Part shown: one piece after another, positions 1 through 5,762 of the stretch
How positions within the stretch are numbered: position 1 is the stretch's first letter
Layout of the letters: each line of letters starts with the position of its first letter
Assembly (NCBI GenBank): GCA_900757335.1
Contig: CAAENL010000168.1
Coordinates: 1-5,762 of the forward strand
Length of the DNA stretch: 5,762 nucleotides
Direction of reading: 5' to 3'
Source of the DNA: Clostridia bacterium
Lineage (GTDB): Bacteria; Bacillota; Clostridia; Oscillospirales; Acutalibacteraceae
The notes under the pieces: model-generated
Told to the model about the DNA's origin: nothing
The model's database searches: none
Seen by the model: the letters and a program-made list of their open reading frames with translations, nothing else
Made by a program: the position numbers and the translations under genes

Positions 1-698
1 CAATTGAAGTAAATTCCGAAACGGATTTTGTTGCAAAAAACACAGATTTTCAATCATTTGTTAAACTTTGTGGTGAAACTGTAATAGAAAAAAATCCTCA
101 ATCTGTTGAAGAATTGTTGAAATTGAAAACAGAAGACGGAAAAACAATTGAAGAAATATTACAAGAAAAAATTCTAACAATAGGTGAAAATATCAAAATC
201 AGACGTTTTAAACGTTTTGAAGGCGTAGTTGCAGGTTATGTTCATGCAGCAGGAAAAATTGGCGTATTGGTAGATTTTGATGTAGAAAACAAAGAAGTCA
301 CCGACACAGATATTTTTAAATCATTTGCTAAAGACGTAGCTATGCAAATAGCAGCGATTAATCCTTTGTACCTCGTTCCTGAAGAAATACCGGCAGATGT
401 AATAGCTCATGAAAGAAAAATATTGAAAGAGCAAATTGTCGGCGACGGAAAACCCGAAAATATTGCTGAGAAAATAGTAGAAGGTAGAATAGGAAAGTAC
501 TATAAAGAAGTTTGCCTTATGAATCAAGCTTTTGTTAAAGACGGAAATCTTAATATAGAGCAATATACACAAAATATTTCCAAAGAATTAGGAACAAATA
601 TCAAAATTGTTTCTTTTGTGAGATTTGAAAAAGGCGAAGGAATAGAGAAAAAAGAAGATAATTTTGCTCAAGAAGTTGCCGGAATGATTAATAATTAA
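1..698 (+). CDS. tsf: Translation elongation factor Ts (3' part; start lies upstream of window)
   Basis: EF-Ts is the cytoplasmic guanine-nucleotide exchange factor that releases GDP from EF-Tu during translation. The first complete codon is at 3, giving 231 visible residues before the TAA. The reading frame opens in the conserved TDFVAKN motif (codons 21-41), which in the family contacts the EF-Tu Mg/GDP site. It continues through the core subdomain signature RRFKRFEG...GYVHAAGKIGVLVDF, the DVAMQIAAINPLYL segment, a charged coiled-coil stretch (PEEIPADVIAHERKIL) and the C-terminal module MNQAFVKDGNLNIEQY. It ends with the typical RFEKGEGIEKKEDNFAQEVA tail. In relatives TDFVAKN sits near residue 80, so the full protein should be about 300 residues, the long EF-Ts form. 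rpsB usually lies directly upstream in bacteria but is outside this window. An internal ATG at 114 is not the start, because family homology extends well before it. Confidence 0.97.
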   Translation, partial: IEVNSETDFVAKNTDFQSFVKLCGETVIEKNPQSVEELLKLKTEDGKTIEEILQEKILTIGENIKIRRFKRFEGVVAGYVHAAGKIGVLVDFDVENKEVTDTDIFKSFAKDVAMQIAAINPLYLVPEEIPADVIAHERKILKEQIVGDGKPENIAEKIVEGRIGKYYKEVCLMNQAFVKDGNLNIEQYTQNISKELGTNIKIVSFVRFEKGEGIEKKEDNFAQEVAGMINN

Positions 699-713
699 TT
701 AACGCTAAGGTGG

Positions 714-767
714 GTATGCTCAAAAGTCTTTTTAACCTTTGAGACTTTGGGGCATACTATGTTTTTT
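714..767 (+). terminator. Probable Rho-independent terminator after tsf
   Basis: Two arms, 714-729 and 742-757, pair over 16 positions with one T-G wobble and one A-G mismatch, enclosing a 12-base loop. Six consecutive T bases follow at 762-767, four bases after the stem. The position 15 bases after the tsf stop suggests it ends the rpsB-tsf transcript. The gap between stem and T-run and the internal mismatch make it less than ideal, so it could instead act as an attenuator or a leader structure ahead of pgi. Confidence 0.55.
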
Positions 768-782
768 GTAAATGCATATTTT

Positions 783-788
783 AAGAGG
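783..788 (+). promoter_or_regulatory. Ribosome binding site fixing the pgi start
   Basis: AAGAGG lies 9 bases before the ATG at 798. This supports that start over an in-frame TTG at 747, which falls inside the upstream hairpin and would add 17 residues unlike the family's N terminus. An ATG at 791 is out of frame. Confidence 0.7.
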
Positions 789-797
789 TTATGTTTT

Positions 798-2096
798 ATG
801 ATTAGTTTTGATGCGAGTTTTTTAGATGAATTTGTTACAAATGAAGAAATCGAAAAATATCAAAGCAAAATAAACGAAATACATGATAATTTACATTTTT
901 CTTTTGAGAAAAATAACGATTTTAAAGGTTGGTTGGAACTCCCTGCTAATCCTAATTTTTCGGAAATTAAAAGAATTAAACTTGCCGCTGAAAAAGTAAG
1001 AAAAAATTCCGACATTTTTTTGGTTATTGGTATAGGTGGTTCATATTTGGGAGCACGTGCTGCCATAGAATTTCTAAATTCTCAAAATTACAACTATTTA
1101 GTTGAGGATTTTCCGCAGATTTTTTTTGTAGGTAACTCTATAAATTCTCAAGATATAGAAGAAATTTTAAAAATTTGTGATAAAAAAGATGTTTCTATTA
1201 ATGTTATTTCAAAGTCAGGAACAACGACCGAACCCGCTATAGCATTTAGAATTTTCAGAAAATTTCTTGAAGACAAATACGGAAAAGAAGAAGCAAAAAA
1301 TAGGATTTATTGCACTACAGATTCTACTAACGGTTCGTTATTGAAAATGGCTCAAAAAGAAGGGTATGAATGTTTTGAAATACCTAAAAATATAGGTGGA
1401 AGATATTCGGTTTTGACTGCGGTGGGACTGTTTCCTTTGGCCGTAAGCGGAGCAAATATAGACGAAATATTAAAAGGTTCGTATGATTCTTACAAATATT
1501 TTTTAAATAAATCTTTAAAAATCAATTATTGTTACAAATACGCAGTTTTAAGAAATGTTTTTTACAATAAGGGAAAGTCTGTTGAATTAATTGCAGGGTA
1601 TGATTCAAAACTTAGATATTTTTTTGAATGGTGGAAACAACTTTTTGGTGAAAGTGAAGGAAAAAATGGCAAAGGAATTTTTCCTTCATCCGCTATATTC
1701 ACGACAGATTTGCATTCTATAGGGCAATTTATCCAAGAAGGAAGTAAAATATTATTCGAAACTGTTCTAAAAGTAAAAAACTCAAATGAAGGATTATCTG
1801 TTCCTGAATATGAAAATAATTTAGATAACCTGGATTATTTATGTGGAAAAAAGCTAAACTATATAAATGAAAAAGCTTTTGAAGCTACAACTTCAGCTCA
1901 TATACATGGTGGAATGCCTAATATTATTATTACGATTGACAAATATTCTGAATATAATTTGGGATATATTGTGTATTTTTTCGAAAAAGCTTGTGCGGTT
2001 TCAGGATATTTGATGGATGTTAATCCGTTCAATCAACCGGGTGTAGAAAAGTATAAAAGAAATATGTTTAAATTACTAAAAAAGCCTGGATATTGA
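798..2096 (+). CDS. pgi: Glucose-6-phosphate isomerase
   Basis: This cytoplasmic enzyme interconverts glucose 6-phosphate and fructose 6-phosphate at the head of glycolysis and in gluconeogenesis. From the ATG at 798 it is 432 residues, slightly shorter than the roughly 450 of Bacillus-type enzymes. Visible motifs are the sugar-phosphate (SIS-fold) segment GIGGSYLGARA at 78-88, the phosphate-binding SKSGTTTEPA at 138-147 and the signature GGRYSVLTAVG at 200-210 with Arg202. The presumed catalytic base is Glu285 in FGESEGK. His306 in TDLHSIGQ and Lys420 in QPGVEKYK fit the ring-opening and C-terminal active-site residues known from the family. All key residues appear intact. The gene follows the tsf hairpin and is followed after 47 bases by the CofE-like gene, probably in the same transcript. 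No convincing promoter of its own was recognised in 699-797. Confidence 0.97.
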   Translation: MISFDASFLDEFVTNEEIEKYQSKINEIHDNLHFSFEKNNDFKGWLELPANPNFSEIKRIKLAAEKVRKNSDIFLVIGIGGSYLGARAAIEFLNSQNYNYLVEDFPQIFFVGNSINSQDIEEILKICDKKDVSINVISKSGTTTEPAIAFRIFRKFLEDKYGKEEAKNRIYCTTDSTNGSLLKMAQKEGYECFEIPKNIGGRYSVLTAVGLFPLAVSGANIDEILKGSYDSYKYFLNKSLKINYCYKYAVLRNVFYNKGKSVELIAGYDSKLRYFFEWWKQLFGESEGKNGKGIFPSSAIFTTDLHSIGQFIQEGSKILFETVLKVKNSNEGLSVPEYENNLDNLDYLCGKKLNYINEKAFEATTSAHIHGGMPNIIITIDKYSEYNLGYIVYFFEKACAVSGYLMDVNPFNQPGVEKYKRNMFKLLKKPGY

Positions 2097-2143
2097 TTTC
2101 AAATTTATCGTTATATATTAATTTTCGAACGAGGTAAAAAATT

Positions 2144-2905
2144 ATGGGATTTAGAAATACGGAAGATGCAAAAAGAGAAAAAAATGGTATAGTATATTTT
2201 TTAAGAAAAAATGTAGAAGCCGGTGGAACTGAATTCGAGAGAGTGGCTATTCAAACCCATTTTGTTCAAAGAGGAGAATCTTATTTAGAACTTATAAACA
2301 AATATGTTGCTCCTTTGTATGAGAAAGGAGATATTTTGTCAATAAGTGAAAAAGTTATATCTATGTGCCAAGACAATACTGTTGATAAAAAAGATGTAAA
2401 ACTTGGATTTTGGGCAAAATTTTTGTCTAAATTTGCTTCTTCAAATAACAGAGGAGTAGCCATGGACGAGCCATATAAATTGCAATTAGCTATAAATTTG
2501 GCCGGTTTGCCGAGGATTTTATTTGCTTGTTTTTGTTCGGCAGTTACTAAAATTTTTGGAATAAAGGGAGTTTTTTATAAAATTGCAGGTCATGGAATTG
2601 ACGGAATAGACGGTTTTTATATGAATTCCTCATTTGATGTTTACCATGATATTGCACTTTTAAACCCCAAAAACCCCAAAAAAGTATGTAACGAGATTGA
2701 AAATGCATTCGGGGTTAATTCAATGATAGTAGATGCTAATGATTTCGGGGTTGAAATATTAGGAAAATGTGATGAAATCGATAAACTTTCGGATGATTTT
2801 TTGGTTTCACTTATAAAAGATAATCCTGCAGGTCAGTCCGATGAATTGACACCATTTATACTTATAAAAAATGTAGCAAATAAATCTTCAGGTTCAGATG
2901 AGTAA
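2144..2905 (+). CDS. CofE-like protein (F420-0:gamma-glutamyl ligase superfamily), function unknown
   Basis: This 253-residue protein resembles the F420-0:L-glutamate ligase superfamily, whose founding member adds glutamate to the deazaflavin cofactor F420 using GTP. Supporting features are THFVQRGESYLELINKY at 38-54, GDILSISEK at 62-70 (matching the GDxxxxxEK start of CofE), HGIDGIDGFY at 150-159, VDANDFGVEILG at 196-207, and the C-terminal DNPAGQSDELTPFILI at 226-241. Proteins of this kind occur in Clostridia that are not known for making F420, so F420 ligation should not be assumed. In VDANDFGVEI the canonical CofE motif SDTFGRPWR is replaced, which argues for another substrate. Residues 115-140 are hydrophobic but look like a buried core segment rather than a clear membrane span. 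The start has GAGG at 2131-2134, 9 bases upstream of the ATG. The first 35 residues match nothing I recognise. The 47-base gap to pgi suggests co-transcription; nothing in the context names a pathway. Confidence 0.75.
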   Translation: MGFRNTEDAKREKNGIVYFLRKNVEAGGTEFERVAIQTHFVQRGESYLELINKYVAPLYEKGDILSISEKVISMCQDNTVDKKDVKLGFWAKFLSKFASSNNRGVAMDEPYKLQLAINLAGLPRILFACFCSAVTKIFGIKGVFYKIAGHGIDGIDGFYMNSSFDVYHDIALLNPKNPKKVCNEIENAFGVNSMIVDANDFGVEILGKCDEIDKLSDDFLVSLIKDNPAGQSDELTPFILIKNVANKSSGSDE

Positions 2906-2921
2906 ATTTTTAGATATTCTC

Positions 2922-2950
2922 TTGACAAATCTCGCAATAATATTTATAAT
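2922..2950 (+). promoter_or_regulatory. Consensus sigma-A promoter for rpmF
   Basis: A perfect -35 box TTGACA (2922-2927) and a perfect -10 box TATAAT (2945-2950) are separated by exactly 17 bases. Transcription should begin near 2956-2958, leaving a leader of about 50 bases before the L32 start codon. This is by far the strongest promoter seen in the window, in line with the demand for a ribosomal protein. It begins only 17 bases after the stop of the CofE-like gene. Confidence 0.9.
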
Positions 2951-2989
2951 AATATTACCGATTATAAACGGATTTTTTGTTGTGTTCAC

Positions 2990-2998
2990 AAGGAGGTG
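2990..2998 (+). promoter_or_regulatory. Strong ribosome binding site deciding the GTG start of rpmF
   Basis: AAGGAGGTG is near-perfectly complementary to the 16S rRNA 3' end. Its AGGAGG core ends 10 bases before the GTG at 3007. This rules out the in-frame TTG at 2977, which lies upstream of the site and would add ten residues foreign to L32. Confidence 0.9.
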
Positions 2999-3006
2999 CC
3001 TTAATA

Positions 3007-3192
3007 GTGGCAATAGTACCTAAAAGAAAACATTCGAAAGCAAGAAGAAATAAAAGACGTTCAAACGTATGGAAAATAAACGCTCCTGCTTTGAGCAGAT
3101 GTGAAAAATGTGGAAGATTCAAACTCATTCACAGAGTATGCAAATCTTGCGGTTACTTCAGAAACAGAGAAGTTATTAAAAAAGGAGCTTAA
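3007..3192 (+). CDS. rpmF: 50S ribosomal protein L32
   Basis: L32 is a small, basic structural protein of the large ribosomal subunit. The reading frame starts at a GTG and encodes 61 residues, the normal length. The N terminus reads MAIVPKRKHSKARRNKRRSN, a near match to the family's MAVPKRK...RRRSxW start. It is followed by a zinc ribbon with Cys32-x2-Cys35 and Cys45-x2-Cys48. Having all four cysteines makes it the zinc-binding (C+) form rather than the cysteine-free paralogue that some bacteria induce in zinc starvation. In many bacteria rpmF sits between a yceD (DUF177) gene and plsX-fabH. Here neither neighbour is present, and the gene has its own promoter and terminator. Confidence 0.97.
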   Translation: MAIVPKRKHSKARRNKRRSNVWKINAPALSRCEKCGRFKLIHRVCKSCGYFRNREVIKKGA

Positions 3193-3210
3193 TTTTTGAA
3201 TAGCTGATTT

Positions 3211-3219
3211 TGTTATGAT
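3211..3219 (+). promoter_or_regulatory. Possible extended -10 promoter (TGTTATGAT) upstream of der
   Basis: TG-T-TATGAT fits the extended -10 pattern (TGnTATAAT with one change). No recognisable -35 box lies at the right distance (3191-3196 is AATTTT). A transcript from here would start near 3226, just before the hairpin at 3230-3253, so if real it might be attenuated. Chance occurrence in AT-rich DNA is quite possible. Confidence 0.25.
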
Positions 3220-3229
3220 AACATCTATT

Positions 3230-3257
3230 TAGAGGAGGAGAGATCCTTCTCTATTTT
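3230..3257 (+). terminator. Rho-independent terminator after rpmF
   Basis: The arms 3230-3239 and 3244-3253 form a 10-base-pair stem with a single G-T wobble. The loop is GAGA (3240-3243), which fits the stable GNRA tetraloop class. Four T bases follow at 3254-3257, then CTT. It lies 38 bases after the rpmF stop and probably ends the monocistronic rpmF transcript. The T-run is short, so some read-through into der is plausible. Confidence 0.75.
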
Positions 3258-3296
3258 CTTCAAGAACATTTATTTATTATATCAGGATGTGAGGAA

Positions 3297-4637
3297 ATGG
3301 CCAAAGCTGTCGTAGCGTTAGTTGGACGCCCGAATGTAGGTAAATCTACGCTTTTCAACAAGTTGATTGGTAAGCGTATTTCTATAGTAGACGACACTCC
3401 GGGGGTTACTCGTGATAGAGTTTATGGGGAGTGTGAGTGGAAAAACAGAAAAATTTCTCTTGTAGATACCGGCGGTATTGAAGAGTTAAAATCAAATGAT
3501 ATTATTTCCAAAGAAGTACGCAGACAGGCAGAACTTGCTGTTGAATTGGCTGACGTAGTTATATTTGTTGTCGATGTTAAAACCGGCATGGTTTCTTCGG
3601 ATTTAGAAATAGCTCATATGTTAAAAAAATCCGGAAAACCGATTATTTTATGTGCAAACAAGTCCGATGCAATCGGTGGAGCAGACTATAATTTTTATGA
3701 ATTTTACAATTTAGGACTGGGAGATCCTATACAAGTTTCTTCTGTTCATGGCCATGGAACAGGAGATTTGCTTGATGAAGTGTTTAAGTTTTTACCCGAT
3801 TCCGATAATGACGATTCAGACGAGGGTATATCGGTGGCAGTTATAGGTAAACCAAATGTGGGAAAATCTTCGCTTATAAATTATATTTCAGGTTTTGAAA
3901 GAAGTATAGTTTCTAATGTTGCGGGGACGACGCGTGATACTATAGATACTTTCATTTCAAATAAATTTGGTAAATATAATTTTATTGATACTGCGGGTTT
4001 AAGACGTCAAAGCAAAGTTAATGATAAAATAGAAAAATATAGTATAATAAGATCAAAATTGGCAGTGGAAAGAGCACAAGTTTGTATTATTATGATAGAC
4101 GCCGAAGAAGGTGTAACCGAACAAGATACAAAAGTTGCCGGAATTGCACATGAATCGGGAAAAGCTTGCATAATAATTGTTAACAAGTGGGATGCCATAG
4201 AAAAAGACGACAAAACTATGGATGAATACAAAAAGAAAATTAAAGAGAAGTTTTTGTTTATGTCTTATGCACCTGTAATTTTTATTTCTGCTAAAACTGG
4301 TCAAAGAGTAAATGAAATTTTTGAATATATTAACAAAGTTTCAGAATATAATTCAATGCGTATTTCCACCGGAACATTAAATGATGTTTTGGCACGAGCT
4401 GTTGTAAAAACTCCGCTTCCTACTCACAAGGGCAAGCGTTTGAAGATTTATTACATGACCCAAGTGAGCGTCAGACCTCCCACATTTGTATTTTTTGTAA
4501 ATAAAGCTGAATTGTTTCACTTTTCTTACCAACATTATTTGGAAAATACTTTAAGAAGTACATTTGGTTTTATCGGAACACCGATAAGATTTGTTATTCG
4601 CGAAAAATCTGAGCAAAAGTTTGAACCAAAAATTTAA
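3297..4637 (+). CDS. der: Ribosome biogenesis GTPase Der (EngA), two GTPase domains
   Basis: Der is an essential double-GTPase that binds maturing 50S subunits. The 446-residue length is normal. The first GTPase domain has G1 GRPNVGKST at 10-18, the G2 region DDTPGVTRDR at 32-41, G3 DTGG at 57-60, G4 NKSD at 121-124 and a G5-like SSVHG at 148-152. A short acidic linker (about 168-176) joins it to the second domain, with G1 GKPNVGKSS at 184-192, G2 GTTRDT at 210-215, G3 DTAG at 231-234, G4 NKWD at 296-299 and G5 SAK at 331-333. The C-terminal region from about 352 to 438 is the KH-like RNA-contacting domain, including THKGKRLKIYYMTQ and the closing FGFIGTPIRFVIR. Every nucleotide-binding motif appears intact. 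The ATG at 3297 has AGGA at 3284-3287 as a likely ribosome site, with GAGG at 3291-3294 probably too close. It heads a probable operon with plsY and the histidine phosphatase gene. Its promoter is not clear. Confidence 0.97.
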   Translation: MAKAVVALVGRPNVGKSTLFNKLIGKRISIVDDTPGVTRDRVYGECEWKNRKISLVDTGGIEELKSNDIISKEVRRQAELAVELADVVIFVVDVKTGMVSSDLEIAHMLKKSGKPIILCANKSDAIGGADYNFYEFYNLGLGDPIQVSSVHGHGTGDLLDEVFKFLPDSDNDDSDEGISVAVIGKPNVGKSSLINYISGFERSIVSNVAGTTRDTIDTFISNKFGKYNFIDTAGLRRQSKVNDKIEKYSIIRSKLAVERAQVCIIMIDAEEGVTEQDTKVAGIAHESGKACIIIVNKWDAIEKDDKTMDEYKKKIKEKFLFMSYAPVIFISAKTGQRVNEIFEYINKVSEYNSMRISTGTLNDVLARAVVKTPLPTHKGKRLKIYYMTQVSVRPPTFVFFVNKAELFHFSYQHYLENTLRSTFGFIGTPIRFVIREKSEQKFEPKI

Positions 4638-4658
4638 ACTGTTTAAGAAAGGCAGAAA

Positions 4659-5369
4659 ATGTTTACAATGCTTGAAAATGCTTTTTTGTTTAAATATTAT
4701 ATAATTTCTTTTTTTCTTGTTTCTGTAGTTTCTTATTTAATTGGTTGTATCAATTCTTCTATTGTGGTTACAAGATTGTTTAAGTCACAAAATGACATAA
4801 GAAGTGTCGGAAGCGGAAATGCCGGATTTACCAATGTTTTGCGTACTATGGGTAAAAAAATGGCTATTATTACTTTTTTGGGGGACTTTGCAAAGGGAGT
4901 TGCGGCTGTTGCTTTAAGTTCGTGGATTACTTCGTGGTTTTTTTCAAAAAGTGATTCTGCGGAAATTTTTGTTTATACTTCATATATATCGGCTCTTATG
5001 TGCGTTATTGGTCACATTTATCCATGTTTTTTCGGATTTAAAGGCGGAAAGGCAATTTTAACAACATGGTCTGCGATGTTGCTTATTGATTGGCGTGTGT
5101 TTTTGACTTTAATAACAGTATTTATAGTGGTTTTGGCGTTTAGTAAAATTGTGTCGCTGGCATCTATTATTGCAGCCATTTCATATCCGATATCAACATT
5201 TATATTTTCTTATTCCACATATCATAGCGTTGATAACACCTCTTTGTCCGCAGTTTTGTTTCCTACACTGATTTCATTTATAGTTTCGGTAATAATTGTT
5301 ATTAAGCACAGAGGAAATATTTCAAGGCTTTTAAACGGAACCGAAAAGAAAATATCTGTACACAAATAA
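4659..5369 (+). CDS. plsY: Glycerol-3-phosphate acyltransferase PlsY
   Basis: PlsY is the integral membrane enzyme that transfers the acyl group of acyl-phosphate (made by PlsX) to glycerol 3-phosphate, giving lysophosphatidic acid, the first step in phospholipid synthesis in most bacteria. The three family motifs are visible: GSGNAGFTNVLRTMG at 51-65, GHIYPCFFGFKGGKA at 118-132, and HRGNISRLLNGTEKK at 217-231. Hydrophobic stretches near 12-38, 67-93, 104-125, 134-162, 165-187 and 197-216 fit the multi-span topology. At 236 residues it is somewhat longer than the usual 200-215, the excess lying partly in the N terminus and the loop around 94-105. Motif 1 has Phe where most members have Ala (GATN), and motif 2 has KAIL where KGVA is usual. 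The start has AAAGG at 4648-4652, 6 bases upstream; a second in-frame ATG at 4668 is possible. It follows der by 21 bases and is probably co-transcribed with it. Confidence 0.95.
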   Translation: MFTMLENAFLFKYYIISFFLVSVVSYLIGCINSSIVVTRLFKSQNDIRSVGSGNAGFTNVLRTMGKKMAIITFLGDFAKGVAAVALSSWITSWFFSKSDSAEIFVYTSYISALMCVIGHIYPCFFGFKGGKAILTTWSAMLLIDWRVFLTLITVFIVVLAFSKIVSLASIIAAISYPISTFIFSYSTYHSVDNTSLSAVLFPTLISFIVSVIIVIKHRGNISRLLNGTEKKISVHK

Positions 5370-5374
5370 GGAGG
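5368..5374 (+). promoter_or_regulatory. Ribosome binding site overlapping the plsY stop
   Basis: AAGGAGG begins within the TAA of plsY (5367-5369). It lies 10 bases before the ATG at 5385 but only 1 base before the in-frame ATG at 5376, so 5385 is the better start. The overlap with the stop codon suggests translational coupling to plsY. Confidence 0.8.
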
Positions 5375-5384
5375 AATGCACTCT

Positions 5385-5762
5385 ATGCAGTCATATGTTG
5401 TTCATTTTATACGTCACGGATTAACCGAAGCCAACCTTACAGGTAGGTACGCAGGTGTTTGGGATATTCCGGTTTGCAAAGAGGGAATGGAAAAATTACG
5501 CGATCTCAAAAATTCCTATGAATACCCCAAAGCTCAAGAGTATTACAGCAGTCCTCTTCAGCGTTGTATTCAAACCTGCGATGTGATATATCCTGAAATT
5601 AAACCCATAATTGTCGATGACTTAAAAGAGTGCAATTTCGGAGATTGGGAAGGCAAAACAACTCAAGAACTTTTAGGAAATGAATCATATTTAAAGTGGA
5701 TGAAACGAGGAACAAATGTAGTCCCTCCAAACGGAGAAAGCTGGGGAGATTTTTACAAAAGA
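5385..5762 (+). CDS. Histidine phosphatase family protein (phosphoglycerate mutase-like), N-terminal part; continues past window
   Basis: This is the first 126 codons of a protein in the histidine phosphatase (phosphoglycerate mutase-like) superfamily, whose members move or remove phosphate through a phosphohistidine intermediate. The catalytic RHG is at 10-12 (Arg10, nucleophile His11), followed by LTEANLTGRYAG in the place of the usual TxxN...GR. Further signs are SSPLQRCIQT at 55-64 with the phosphate-pocket Arg60, and LKECNFGDWEG at 80-90, where Glu82 is the likely proton donor. PPNGES at 114-119 matches the family's PxGES segment. The second catalytic histidine lies beyond the window edge. 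Candidates include alpha-ribazole phosphatase (CobC-like), broad-specificity phosphatases and phosphoglycerate mutase-like enzymes; the visible half does not decide. It is only 15 bases from plsY and so likely in the same transcript, but that position does not identify a substrate. Confidence 0.92.
   Translation, partial: MQSYVVHFIRHGLTEANLTGRYAGVWDIPVCKEGMEKLRDLKNSYEYPKAQEYYSSPLQRCIQTCDVIYPEIKPIIVDDLKECNFGDWEGKTTQELLGNESYLKWMKRGTNVVPPNGESWGDFYKR

Noticed and set aside
203..218. Duplicated ACGTTTTA-like unit in tsf
   Set aside because: It encodes RRFKRF, a conserved part of the EF-Ts core, so protein constraint explains it.
321..572. Minus-strand open frame of 83 codons inside tsf
   Set aside because: It lies wholly opposite a conserved gene, has no recognisable motif, and AT-rich coding DNA yields such frames by chance.
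747..797. In-frame upstream TTG start for pgi adding 17 residues
   Set aside because: It lies inside the hairpin, has no ribosome binding site, and the extra residues do not resemble the family. The ATG at 798 has AAGAGG at a good distance.
2093..2119. Promoter-like TTGATT and TATATT between pgi and the CofE-like gene
   Set aside because: The spacing is only 15 bases, the -35 begins within the pgi stop region, and such matches are frequent in AT-rich DNA. Co-transcription with pgi is simpler.
2662..2683. Short tandem repeat of AAACCCCAA units in the CofE-like gene
   Set aside because: It encodes NPKNPKK in frame and the reading frame continues intact, so it is probably just codon repetition rather than a functional repeat.
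2955..2978. CCG-CGG pairing followed by a T-run in the rpmF leader, terminator-like
   Set aside because: The stem is only three base pairs, far too weak for a terminator, and it would sit just after the strong rpmF promoter.
4007..4304. Two overlapping minus-strand frames (74 and 83 codons) inside der
   Set aside because: Both are antisense to the conserved second GTPase domain of Der, have no family resemblance and overlap each other.

Overview
The window looks like ordinary chromosomal housekeeping DNA from a low-GC bacterium, most likely a Firmicute of the Clostridia type. The GC content, judged by eye, is around one third. The protein sequences resemble Gram-positive versions: a short Bacillus-type glucose-6-phosphate isomerase, a double-GTPase Der, a four-cysteine L32 and an acyl-phosphate-dependent PlsY. 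Shine-Dalgarno sites are purine-rich (AAGGAGG). TGA ends pgi and tryptophan is TGG, so the standard bacterial code applies. All six complete or partial genes with a known product, plus one less-characterised gene, lie on the + strand.

Layout: (1) 1-698, the 3' part of tsf (EF-Ts), followed by a hairpin that probably terminates the transcript. (2) 798-2096 pgi and 2144-2905 a gene of the F420-0:gamma-glutamyl ligase (CofE-like) superfamily, 47 bases apart and probably co-transcribed. (3) 2922-3257, a compact self-contained rpmF unit: consensus sigma-A promoter, strong ribosome binding site, GTG start, L32 reading frame, and a hairpin terminator with a GAGA tetraloop. (4) 3297-5762, a tightly packed run of der, plsY and a histidine-phosphatase gene that runs off the end of the window. 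Gaps in this run are 15-21 bases, with Shine-Dalgarno sites at or just after the preceding stop codons.

Most of the genes serve core growth functions: translation elongation (EF-Ts), ribosome structure (L32), ribosome assembly (Der), the first acylation step of phospholipid synthesis (PlsY) and upper glycolysis (Pgi). The CofE-like protein is the one whose physiological job cannot be read from the sequence; it is the best candidate here for unexplained biology. The histidine phosphatase has no assignable substrate because its C-terminal half is missing.

I see no mobile element, CRISPR array, tRNA, rRNA or integrated foreign segment, and no sign of a new multi-gene system. The observations worth a second look are modest: the CofE-like gene, the tsf-pgi hairpin with a tiny reading frame inside it, the standalone rpmF unit, and a possible extended -10 promoter just ahead of the rpmF terminator hairpin.
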